A stretch of 12,317 bases of DNA from O2-02-FULL-42-9 sp038043025 (GTDB lineage: Bacteria > Pseudomonadota > Gammaproteobacteria > UBA12402), in NCBI GenBank assembly GCA_038043025.1, contig JBBTCW010000051.1, positions 1 to 12,317 of the forward strand, given 5' to 3'. Each line of letters opens with the position of its first letter. Positions within the stretch are counted from its first letter, which is position 1. The position numbers and the translations under genes were made by a program. Below the pieces are notes generated by a model. The model was not told the origin of the DNA. It searched no databases and was given only the letters and a program-made list of their open reading frames with translations. Shown here in pieces: positions 1-6,029 of this stretch.

Positions 1-106
1 ATGAATCATACAGCCACTTACCGATATTGTTCAAATTTTAATGCGGGAGCCCTGGGGGTGACGGCTCTTTTTCCCACCGGGATAACGGCGCAGCACAACG
101 ATTTCA

Positions 107-177
107 AAACGATAATACCACGAAATGCAGCTCCACCCTGCATTGCAGCAGCTCAGAGCAGTTGACAAATGCGAAAA
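107..177 (-). repeat. 71-base repeat, copy 1, with REP-family head
   Basis: This copy matches 345-415 at 67 of 71 positions by eye. It contains the head CAGCTCAGAGC (149-159), the reverse complement of the head used elsewhere in the window, and a small hairpin AATGCAG/CTGCATT (124-130 with 138-144). The spacing between AATGCAG and the GCAGCAGCTCAGAGC block (14 bases) is the same as in the array at 2044-2203, so it belongs to the same family. Strand is given relative to the CAGCTCTGAGCTG orientation. Confidence 0.8.
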
Positions 178-196
178 CTAAAGCGTTCCCTGGATC
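177..196. repeat. 20-base direct repeat, copy 1
   Basis: The 20 bases beginning ACTAAAGCG and ending CCTGGATC recur exactly at 312-331. This copy abuts repeat 107-177 and leads directly into the hairpin at 194-229. It appears to be the edge of a second, GGATCCCGG-type palindromic repeat family. Confidence 0.75.
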
Positions 197-229
197 CCGG
201 ACATTCCGCCTTCGGCGGAATTCCGGGAT
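194..229. repeat. Compound palindrome (hairpin)
   Basis: The outer arms are ATCCCGG (194-200) and CCGGGAT (223-229). The inner arms are TTCCGCC (204-210) and GGCGGAA (214-220) with a three-base loop TTC. The trailing CCGGGATGACGG is typical of small interspersed palindromes in many bacterial genomes. There is no T-run after it, so I do not call it a terminator. Confidence 0.75.
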
Positions 230-251
230 GACGGAAAACAAAGTCTCGTCA

Positions 252-290
252 TTCCGGAATTGTTGCGCCGTTGCGCAACAATGTCCGGAA
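252..290. repeat. Long bulged hairpin
   Basis: TTCCGGA (252-258) pairs with TCCGGAA (284-290), and ATTGTTGCGC (259-268) pairs with GCGCAACAAT (273-282). This makes a 17-base-pair stem with one bulged G at 283 and a four-base loop CGTT. It is one of the strongest hairpins in the window and has no adjacent T-run. It is likely an interspersed palindromic element. Confidence 0.8.
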
Positions 291-311
291 CCCAGAGAAT
301 CGAAGTGCGGA

Positions 312-331
312 ACTAAAGCGTTCCCTGGATC
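312..331. repeat. 20-base direct repeat, copy 2
   Basis: An exact copy of 177-196. Here it is followed by a run of Ts and Cs and then by the second 71-base repeat, instead of by a hairpin. Confidence 0.75.
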
Positions 332-344
332 TTTTTTTCCCCCG

Positions 345-415
345 AAACGATAGTGCCACGAAATGCAGCTCCAGCCTGCATTGCAGCAGCTCAGAGCAGT
401 TGACAAATACGAAAA
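345..415 (-). repeat. 71-base repeat, copy 2, overlapping the miaA 3' end
   Basis: This second copy of the 107-177 repeat (4 mismatches) carries the head CAGCTCAGAGC at 387-397. The miaA stop codon (TGA, read from 391-393) and its last seven or so codons lie inside the repeat, so the present C-terminus of MiaA was set by the repeat. Confidence 0.8.
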
Positions 416-1320
416 ACATCAAATAAACTCGCCGATTCGGCATGTAAGTTATGCAAATTTGGCCAACCACGCAACCACGTCAATTGTCGCTTCGCTAATT
501 GGCGTGTCGCAATAATCGCTTTTTCACGCATCGCATCAAAATCATATTTACCGTCTAAATAATCCCATACTTGTCGATATCCCACCGAACGCATCGAGGG
601 CAAATCATGCGTTAAATCGCCACGCGCGTATAATTTTTTAACTTCGTCCACAAAACCTTCTTCTAACATCGCATCAAAACGTTGCTCAATCCGACGATGC
701 AACCATGCGCGATCTTCGGGAATAAGTCCGATATTAATTATTTTATGAGGAAGCGGTTCACACGGCGACTCTGCATAAAGCGATGAAACCGATTGTTTCG
801 ATGTTTCTATCAGTTCTAATGCGCGTTGAATACGCTGGGAATCATTTTCATGAATGCGTTTTGCCGCTTTTGGATCCCGTTGTGTTAGTTTTTTATGTAA
901 CGCCGGCCAGCCGAGTTGTTCAGCTTGCCTAACAATTTTTTCACGTATTTTTGGATCGGCGCTGGGCAAATCCGAAAGCCCTTCTTGCAGTGCTTTAAAA
1001 TATAACATCGTACCACCAACTAAGAGTGGAATTTTTTTATTTGCAAAAATCGAATTTATCTCGCATAATGCATCATATCTGAACTCACCCACCGAATACC
1101 TTTCTCCCGGATCCCTTATATCTATTAATCGATGTGGCGCTTTCTTTAGTTCTGCTTGCGTTGGCTTTGCTGTCCCGATATTCATGTCACGATAAACCAT
1201 CGCCGAATCAACGCTAATAATTTCAAACGGAAACCGTTCTACAAGCTCAAAAGCCAAGCGACTCTTGCCCGCGCCCGTCGGCCCCATTAAACAAATAATT
1301 GTATTTTTTTGCATATGCAT
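391..1320 (-). CDS. miaA: tRNA dimethylallyltransferase
   Basis: MiaA transfers a dimethylallyl group from DMAPP to N6 of A37 in tRNAs that read codons beginning with U, the first step to ms2i6A, in the cytoplasm. The 309-residue product has the P-loop GPTGAGKS (13-20), the SVDSAMVYRDMNIGTAKPT segment with the conserved Asp at 38, VGGTMLYF, the NDSQRIQRALE segment, and the C-terminal TRQLAKRQLTWLRGW. Length is normal for the family (about 300-320). The ATG at 1320 has a weak GGGA nine bases upstream; ATG at residue 3 is the alternative. The last seven or so residues and the stop fall in the repeat copy at 345-415. In related bacteria miaA directly follows mutL; here a RAYT gene and repeats separate them. 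A repeat hairpin sits just upstream, in the spacer shared with the divergent RAYT. Confidence 0.96.
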   Translation of the reverse strand: MHMQKNTIICLMGPTGAGKSRLAFELVERFPFEIISVDSAMVYRDMNIGTAKPTQAELKKAPHRLIDIRDPGERYSVGEFRYDALCEINSIFANKKIPLLVGGTMLYFKALQEGLSDLPSADPKIREKIVRQAEQLGWPALHKKLTQRDPKAAKRIHENDSQRIQRALELIETSKQSVSSLYAESPCEPLPHKIINIGLIPEDRAWLHRRIEQRFDAMLEEGFVDEVKKLYARGDLTHDLPSMRSVGYRQVWDYLDGKYDFDAMREKAIIATRQLAKRQLTWLRGWPNLHNLHAESASLFDVFRICQLL

Positions 1321-1332
1321 TTTTTTGTATCC

Positions 1333-1387
1333 CAGCTCTGAGCAGGGGAAATCCAGGCTGTGACTGGATTTGCAGAGCTCAGAGCTG
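1333..1387. repeat. Inverted pair of heads forming a REP-like hairpin
   Basis: CAGCTCTGAGC (1333-1343) is matched by its exact reverse complement GCTCAGAGCTG (1377-1387). Inside, AAATCCAG (1349-1356) pairs with CTGGATTT (1364-1371) around a seven-base loop. The two stems are separated by a small internal mismatch, so this is a two-storey stem-loop like classical REP/BIME units. It is the only place in the window where two heads face each other closely, and it fills the divergent spacer between miaA and RAYT. Confidence 0.9.
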
Positions 1388-1426
1388 AATGTAACATATT
1401 TTAATCACAATTTGGAGATAAACTTT

Positions 1427-1431
1427 GGAGG
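1427..1431 (+). promoter_or_regulatory. Ribosome binding site that fixes the RAYT start
   Basis: GGAGG lies seven bases before the ATG at 1439. This strong site favours 1439 over the in-frame ATG at 1370, which lies within the hairpin and has no such site. The 23 extra residues from 1370 also precede the start of family homology. Confidence 0.8.
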
Positions 1432-1438
1432 TAAATTC

Positions 1439-2053
1439 ATGAGTAACGCACCGAGAATTCAATACGATGGCGCCATCTATCATGTAACGGCACGCGGCAA
1501 TGCTAAGCGTGATATTTTTCACGTACAACGAGATTGGCAACTTTTTTTAACCCTATTTGCCGAAACTATTCAACAATATGAATGGCAATGCCATGCCTAT
1601 TGTCTGATGACCAATCACTATCACCTCTTAATCAAAACGCCAAACGCAAACCTCGACGCAGGTATGCAACGACTAAATTCTGTATATGCTAGACAATATA
1701 ATAAAATTTATCTGCGCACGGGTCATGTATTTAATAATCGGTACCATGCCGTTCTATTAGAACAAGATGAACATTTAATTGCCTTAGCGCGATATATTGC
1801 CCTTAATCCCGTGCGCGCTGGCATCGTCAACAACCCCAAAAATTATCGTTGGGGCAGCTATCGCGCGACCATTGGTTTAGAAAAAGCACCGGCGTTTTTA
1901 ACAACGGATTGGCTGTTATCTTTGTTAGGGCAAACCAAAGAAAAAGCGATTGCACATTACATAAAGCTCATACTGGAAGCATCAAAAAATTCAGCTCCAC
2001 CAGAACAAAAACCGATAAAACAGGCATGGCATGCGGAGTCATGCTGTGACTAA
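1439..2053 (+). CDS. REP-associated tyrosine transposase (RAYT, Y1_Tnp family)
   Basis: RAYTs are single-copy HUH (Y1) nucleases related to IS200/IS605 transposases. They are thought to cut and spread REP palindromes and do not form classical insertion sequences. The 204-residue product shows the family order: YDGAIYHVTARGN (9-21), HUH motif MTNHYHLLIK (57-66; His60, His62), then the catalytic-tyrosine region SVYARQYNKIYLRTGHVFNNRYHAVLLE (81-108) and YIALNPVRAGIV (119-130). The nucleophile is probably Tyr83 or Tyr87; I cannot choose by eye. All motifs look intact, so the enzyme may be active. The start at 1439 is set by a strong GGAGG. The C-terminal residues and stop run into the first unit of the repeat array at 2044. 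It is inserted, in opposite orientation, into the conserved mutL-miaA junction and flanked on both sides by CAGCTCTGAGCTG repeats, its likely substrate (inference). Confidence 0.92.
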   Translation: MSNAPRIQYDGAIYHVTARGNAKRDIFHVQRDWQLFLTLFAETIQQYEWQCHAYCLMTNHYHLLIKTPNANLDAGMQRLNSVYARQYNKIYLRTGHVFNNRYHAVLLEQDEHLIALARYIALNPVRAGIVNNPKNYRWGSYRATIGLEKAPAFLTTDWLLSLLGQTKEKAIAHYIKLILEASKNSAPPEQKPIKQAWHAESCCD

Positions 2054-2221
2054 CTCGTAGCAGCTCAGCGTGGCAGCTCAGCGCTTGGCAGTTGGCGTGC
2101 CATGTAATGCAGGCTATGACTAGCTCGTAGCAGCTCAGAGCTTGGCAGTTGGTGCGCCATGTAATGCAGGCTATGACTGACTCGTAGCAGCTCAGAGCTG
2201 GGTGGATTAAAATTTTGTAAG
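2044..2221 (-). repeat. REP-like array B (4 heads) with leader, between RAYT and mutL
   Basis: Direct-repeat units start at 2044, 2114 and 2171. The second unit is 57 bases long. The first is 70 because a 13-base block (CAGCTCAGCGTGG, 2061-2073) is tandemly duplicated. Heads begin at 2061, 2074, 2131 and 2188. Each full unit carries GTAG just before the head (2057, 2127, 2184), the tetranucleotide typical of classical REPs. Read on the minus strand, the array starts with an 18-base leader (2204-2221) three bases before the first head, 33 bases after the mutL stop. The RAYT stop (2051-2053) lies in unit one. Confidence 0.88.
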
Positions 2222-2253
2222 CAATTGTCTCGTCTTCAGCGAAAATTAAAAAG

Positions 2254-4017
2254 TTACCGGCCGCGAAGAAAAAATTTGTCCAAATCCGCCAACGATAACG
2301 ACACCCAAGTGGGGCGGCCGTGACAACATTGCCCGCTGCGTTCGGTGTTTTCAATATCGCGCAACAACGCATTCATTTCGAGCAACGTTAACTGCCGATG
2401 TGCACGCACCGCACGATGACAAGACATGGTGGCCAAAATTGCATGCATGTTTTCGCGAATGCGTTCGCTGTTTTCATATTCAATACAATCAGCAATAACA
2501 TCACGTACTAATTTTTCAATGTCGGCCGCCTGTAATAATGCGGGCACTTGTCGTACTACGATAGAATTCTCACTCGACGATTCAATCACAAAACCTAATT
2601 CAGAAAAAATCTTTTGACAGTCTTCAACAAGTCGTACTTCTTTATCATTTAATATGACGCTGATCGGTATTAATAATTGCTGCGATTCAATTTTATTTTC
2701 GGCTAATGCGGATTTAAATTGCTCATACAAAATGCGTTCGTGTGCCGCATGCATGTCCACCAAAATAATACCCTGCTCATTTTGCGCCACCACATAAATG
2801 CCATGCAATTGTGCAACAGCAAATCCCAGTTTTGGCATGTCGGGTTTGTCAAGCGTCAACACGTCGGCATCAACGGATTCATGCAACGCCGCATAAGCAT
2901 CGACTTGTTCGCGAATTTCATGATGCGCATGAGGCTGAAACAGCGGCTGCGTTGTATGCGGCGGCAGATACGATTGTGCTCTTGTTTCAAGTGTGTTTTC
3001 TATACCTGATGGCTCACCTTGCGCAACCACTTGCTTAATCGTATGCGCCAAAAAATCATGTACCCTGCGGCTTTCACGAAAACGCACTTCTCGTTTTGTC
3101 GGATGCACATTAACATCAACCGTTTCTGGATTAACTGTTAAAAACAACACATAGGCCGCGTGGCGACCATGATACATGACATCTTGATACGCTTGTCGAA
3201 CGGCATGACTGACCAACTTATCGCGAATCAAACGGCCATTCATATAAAAATATTGTTGATCCGCTTGGCTACGCGAATACGCGGGCTGTGTCACCCAACC
3301 CGACACTTTAAGATTCTGCGTATCTGCTTCTAAATATAAAGCTTGCTCCAAAAACGGTTGTCCACAAATCGCGGCAATGCGTGTTTCTTTTTCAAGCTCA
3401 GTCTGCGCGGGCAAAAAGCGACGAACATCACGTTTATTATGTCGCAATAAAATATCAACCGAAAAATAATTTAACGCAAAACATTTTATCATGTCATCAA
3501 TTTGAGAAAATTCTGTTTTTTCTGTACGTAAAAATTTACGACGCGCTGGCACATTAAAAAATAAATCGCGCACTTCAACGGTAGTTCCGTCAGGATGACC
3601 CACCGGCGAAACCGTCTCGCTCATATCAGAACCATTCACATGAACAGACCAGCCGGACGATTGATCATTTGTTTTTGACTGCAAGATTAATCGCGAAACA
3701 GCGGCGACACTCGCTAATGCTTCTCCGCGAAAACCTAACGTTGCAATCGAAGACAAATCGTCAGCACTTTTAATTTTACTCGTCGCATGGCGATTAAGTG
3801 CAAGCAGTAAATCATCTTTCGCAATGCCATTACCGTTATCACGAATACGAATAAGCTGCAACCCGCCTTTTTCAATGTCAATTTCGATACGCGTTGCACC
3901 CGCGTCCAAACTATTTTCAATCAGTTCTTTTATAACAGATGCAGGCCGTTCGATGACCTCCCCCGCCGCAATTTGGTTTGCCACATGGTCAGATAAAATA
4001 TGAATTCGAGATGCCAT
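2254..4017 (-). CDS. mutL: DNA mismatch repair protein MutL, probably endonuclease type
   Basis: MutL links MutS mismatch recognition to strand incision and excision. The 587-residue product has the GHKL ATPase motifs near the N-terminus: ELIENSLDAGA with catalytic Glu34, DNGNGI (60-65) and GFRGEALAS (95-103). VNVHPTKREVRF (302-313) follows, then a variable linker (about 330-395) and the dimerisation domain. The C-terminal part carries DMHAAHERILYE (421-432), CHRAVRA (533-539), CCHGRPTW (564-571) and terminal FFLRGR. These correspond to the metal-site motifs of endonuclease MutLs (DQHA-x2-E-x4-E with Q replaced by M, ACR, CPHGRP, FXR). That fits a MutH-independent repair system, as in Pseudomonas. 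The ATG at 4017 has AAAGAGG upstream on the minus strand. It belongs with the amidase upstream, but array C lies between them, and array B plus RAYT now cut it off from miaA. Confidence 0.97.
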   Translation of the reverse strand: MASRIHILSDHVANQIAAGEVIERPASVIKELIENSLDAGATRIEIDIEKGGLQLIRIRDNGNGIAKDDLLLALNRHATSKIKSADDLSSIATLGFRGEALASVAAVSRLILQSKTNDQSSGWSVHVNGSDMSETVSPVGHPDGTTVEVRDLFFNVPARRKFLRTEKTEFSQIDDMIKCFALNYFSVDILLRHNKRDVRRFLPAQTELEKETRIAAICGQPFLEQALYLEADTQNLKVSGWVTQPAYSRSQADQQYFYMNGRLIRDKLVSHAVRQAYQDVMYHGRHAAYVLFLTVNPETVDVNVHPTKREVRFRESRRVHDFLAHTIKQVVAQGEPSGIENTLETRAQSYLPPHTTQPLFQPHAHHEIREQVDAYAALHESVDADVLTLDKPDMPKLGFAVAQLHGIYVVAQNEQGIILVDMHAAHERILYEQFKSALAENKIESQQLLIPISVILNDKEVRLVEDCQKIFSELGFVIESSSENSIVVRQVPALLQAADIEKLVRDVIADCIEYENSERIRENMHAILATMSCHRAVRAHRQLTLLEMNALLRDIENTERSGQCCHGRPTWVSLSLADLDKFFLRGR

Positions 4018-4038
4018 AATTTAACCTCTTTAATATCC

Positions 4039-4314
4039 CAGCTCTGAGCTGCGAAGTAAGCAATGTCTTACAAAAATTTAATCCGCCCAGCTCTGAGCTG
4101 CGGNNNNNNNNNNNNNNNNNNNNNNNNNNNNNNNNNNNNNNNNNNNNNNNNNNNNNNNNNNNNNNNNNNNNNNNNNNNNNNNNNNNNNNNNNNNNNNNNN
4201 NNNAAATGTAGTCACAGCAAGCCTCTCAGAACCCCTCCATCGCGCAGCTCTGAGCTGCGGAAATGTAGTCACAGCAAGCCTCTCAGAACCCCTCCATCGC
4301 GCAGCTCTGAGCTG
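4039..4314 (+). repeat. REP-like array C with leader, 57-base period, interrupted by gap
   Basis: Heads CAGCTCTGAGCTG lie at 4039-4051, 4088-4100, 4245-4257 and 4302-4314. The last two are exactly 57 bases apart, and their units (4204-4260 and 4261 onward) are identical as far as the second extends. The leader (4067-4084) lies three bases before the 4088 head. Unit interiors carry TAGTCACAGC. The run of Ns at 4104-4203 falls inside the array. After the last head, CGCCG/CGGCG (4317-4321 with 4326-4330) makes a small hairpin. The region 4018-4338 contains no gene. Confidence 0.9.
4104..4203. other. Assembly gap (100 Ns)
   Basis: Exactly 100 Ns, a conventional placeholder, so the true length is unknown. 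The left flank ends ...GAGCTGCGG and the right flank begins AAATGTAG. Joined directly, they would form one perfect 57-base unit: 16 bases before the gap plus 41 up to the next head. Confidence 0.98.
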
Positions 4315-4338
4315 CACGCCGCAAACGGCGGAGATTTC

Positions 4339-5547
4339 TCAATTTAAATTTTCGCCACGACGCACCACATGCTTTGCAGTGCCAAAATATTTCATATTGG
4401 CATGCGACGCGGCAATATATGATTGACGTTGATGTAAATAATTCATAATGCCGCCGGCTAAAGCAGCCGCGATTTTATGTCGATAAGCAACATTGCGCAA
4501 ACGTAATTCTTCTGAACGATTAGAAATAAATCCTGTTTCAACCAACAGCGATGGAATATCCGGCGACTTTAATACCACAAAGCGCGCTTGTTCCACACGA
4601 TGACGATGTAATGGAGTGATTTTTCCCAACGCCTGCATCACACAATTGCCAAATACTAAACTATCTTGAATCGTCGCATTTTGCGCTAAATTTAATAGTA
4701 CCGTTTTCACATCCGCATCTTTATCGCTTAAATTAGTGCCTCCCATCATAAGCTCAGATGAATTTTCACTATCTGCCAACCAACTCGCCGCCGCACTGGT
4801 TGCGCCACGCAATGACAAGGCATAAACAGAAGCGCCATGTGCCTTGCGCGTTCGATAGGCATCGGCATGTATCGCAATAAACATATCAGCTCGCGCTTTA
4901 CGCGCCAACTCTAATCGATTGTCGAGCGGCACAAAATGATCATCTTCCCGCGTTAATATGGGATGTACATGCGGCTGCTGTTTTAAATTAGCATATAAAT
5001 CTTTAGCAATGGCTAACACGATATTCTTTTCATGTGTCATTAAAACCCCTGTGGCGCCAGGGTCTTTACCTCCATGTCCCGGATCAATAACAATAACAGC
5101 ATCATGAAACTCTTCGCGACGTGCTTGAATCGCCGGCTGTGCTTGCGGAGATTCAAACGGCATTAAATCAATGGTTAAATGATATTGATTCGTTCGCCGC
5201 ATTTGACGCATAAACGTTTTTGGCGACACCGGATTTTTTAACTCAAATACAAAGCGCACCTTGTCACCATCCTGAGACATGCGAACCGATTTGATATCTG
5301 TGTTTGTTAGATATAATTTCTTTATTGAAATGCCTGAATGGGTATTAGAAAGATCCACCACCACACGATCAGGCTGAGTTAATAGGGATGAATGATATTG
5401 AACATTTCCATTTAATGCAAAAACGATACGCGTGTAATGATGAATCAATTGAAACCGTAACGATAACAATTGCGTTGGTTTTGAAAAAGCGAATAACGGA
5501 AAAAGTAACAATACAAGAACAATATTTTTATAATTACTTAATTTCAC
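4339..5547 (-). CDS. N-acetylmuramoyl-L-alanine amidase (AmiB/AmiC type), LysM truncated
   Basis: A periplasmic zinc amidase that cleaves the peptide from MurNAc to split septal peptidoglycan. The GTG start at 5547 has AAAGGA seven bases upstream and sits 14 bases after the tsaE stop. The 402-residue product has a signal peptide (about 1-22, ending FAFS), an AMIN domain (about 25-128) that targets the septum, and an Amidase_3 domain (about 151-372). The latter has DPGHGG (His158), MTHEKN (Glu173), AIHADA (His227) and LLVETGFISN (Glu337), the expected zinc and catalytic residues. The GATSAAASWLADSENS to QDSLVFG segment corresponds to the regulatory helix region contacted by EnvC/NlpD-type activators in AmiB/AmiC. 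The last residues, HVVRRGENLN (393-402), look like the first strand of a LysM domain that then stops beside repeat array C. By position this is amiB; AmiC-like naming is possible. Confidence 0.94.
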   Translation of the reverse strand: MKLSNYKNIVLVLLLFPLFAFSKPTQLLSLRFQLIHHYTRIVFALNGNVQYHSSLLTQPDRVVVDLSNTHSGISIKKLYLTNTDIKSVRMSQDGDKVRFVFELKNPVSPKTFMRQMRRTNQYHLTIDLMPFESPQAQPAIQARREEFHDAVIVIDPGHGGKDPGATGVLMTHEKNIVLAIAKDLYANLKQQPHVHPILTREDDHFVPLDNRLELARKARADMFIAIHADAYRTRKAHGASVYALSLRGATSAAASWLADSENSSELMMGGTNLSDKDADVKTVLLNLAQNATIQDSLVFGNCVMQALGKITPLHRHRVEQARFVVLKSPDIPSLLVETGFISNRSEELRLRNVAYRHKIAAALAGGIMNYLHQRQSYIAASHANMKYFGTAKHVVRRGENLN

Positions 5548-5561
5548 GAAACAATCCTTTA

Positions 5562-6011
5562 TTAAAATTGATTTAAAATCGCCGCGCCACCCTCATGACT
5601 TGCAATACCCGTTACTTTTCGACCCTCATCTTGATGCGCAAAAATAAACGTGAGATCAGGCGGAACTAAATACCCCTCTCCCTGCTCTGGCCATTCCACC
5701 AAAAAAATACCTAAATCAAAATAATCACGAAAACCTAAATCATTTAATTCAGTCGGATTTTTTAATCGATATAAATCGACATGATAAATATATTTATCCC
5801 CTATTTGATAAGGCTCTAATAGTGTATAGGTCGGGCTTTTAACTTTGTCCGTAAATCCACATCCACGCAAAAATCCGCGCACAAAAGTTGTTTTTCCCGC
5901 GCCCAATTCGCCCTGCAAATAAATCATCCCAACTGACGGCACCCGTTGAGACAATTGTTTTCCCAAATCTAATGTCGCTTGTTCATTTTTCAAAAACCAT
6001 TCTTTTTGCAT
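5562..6011 (-). CDS. tsaE: tRNA N6-threonylcarbamoyladenosine biosynthesis ATPase TsaE
   Basis: TsaE is the ATPase that recycles the TsaB-TsaD complex during synthesis of t6A at position 37 of ANN-decoding tRNAs. The 149-residue product has Walker A GELGAGKTT (34-42), SPTYTLLEPY (59-68), HVDLYRL (77-83) and LVEWPEQ (104-110), all in the family order, and a normal length. I chose ATG at 6011, with AGGA six bases upstream. An in-frame TTG at 6026 would add five residues and also has an AGGA before it. It lies between nnr (stop at 6030) and the amidase in the conserved order, probably in one transcript. Confidence 0.95.
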   Translation of the reverse strand: MQKEWFLKNEQATLDLGKQLSQRVPSVGMIYLQGELGAGKTTFVRGFLRGCGFTDKVKSPTYTLLEPYQIGDKYIYHVDLYRLKNPTELNDLGFRDYFDLGIFLVEWPEQGEGYLVPPDLTFIFAHQDEGRKVTGIASHEGGAAILNQF

Positions 6012-6029
6012 GATCAATCCTACCAATCC

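Larger units (their letters stand above)
1..390. other. Gene-free repeat-rich region downstream of miaA
   Basis: I see no convincing gene in these 390 bases. Two near-identical 71-base direct repeats (107-177 and 345-415) flank a segment with two strong hairpins (194-229 and 252-290) and two copies of a 20-base sequence (177-196 and 312-331). All these are listed separately. The first 100 bases show no structure I can name. hfq, the usual neighbour after miaA in gammaproteobacteria, is not present here. Confidence 0.7.

Noticed and set aside
1..165. A 54-codon open frame from the first base to TGA at 163-165, possibly the end of a gene entering from the left
   Set aside because: I recognise no family and the second half is encoded by the 71-base repeat. 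It could be a gene end capped by the repeat, but the window gives too little to call it.
194..290. The two hairpins as intrinsic terminators for miaA
   Set aside because: Neither stem is followed by a T-run on either strand, and they lie more than 100 bases beyond the miaA stop.
104..470. Open frames in the left repeat region on both strands
   Set aside because: They follow repeat sequence, have no ribosome sites I can support and no family motifs.
1370..1438. Longer RAYT start at 1370
   Set aside because: It begins within the hairpin, lacks a ribosome site and adds residues before the family homology; GGAGG supports 1439.
1968..2372. Minus-strand open frame overlapping array B and the mutL end
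   Set aside because: It is a shadow across repeats and the mutL 3' end in another frame, with repetitive, non-homologous sequence.
4039..4314. Regularly spaced repeats as a CRISPR array
   Set aside because: The conserved head is only 13-14 bases, the intervening sequence is itself repeated within the locus, and no cas gene is present. The pattern fits REP-like arrays.
4063..4347. Open frames across array C on both strands
   Set aside because: They exist because the unit is 57 bases (19 codons), so any frame without a stop in one unit stays open. They run through Ns and have no homology.
5562..5625. Possible palindromic insert at the tsaE 3' end (ATTGC...GCGAT)
   Set aside because: The encoded residues GRKVTGIASHEGGAAIL align with the normal TsaE C-terminus, so no insertion is needed.
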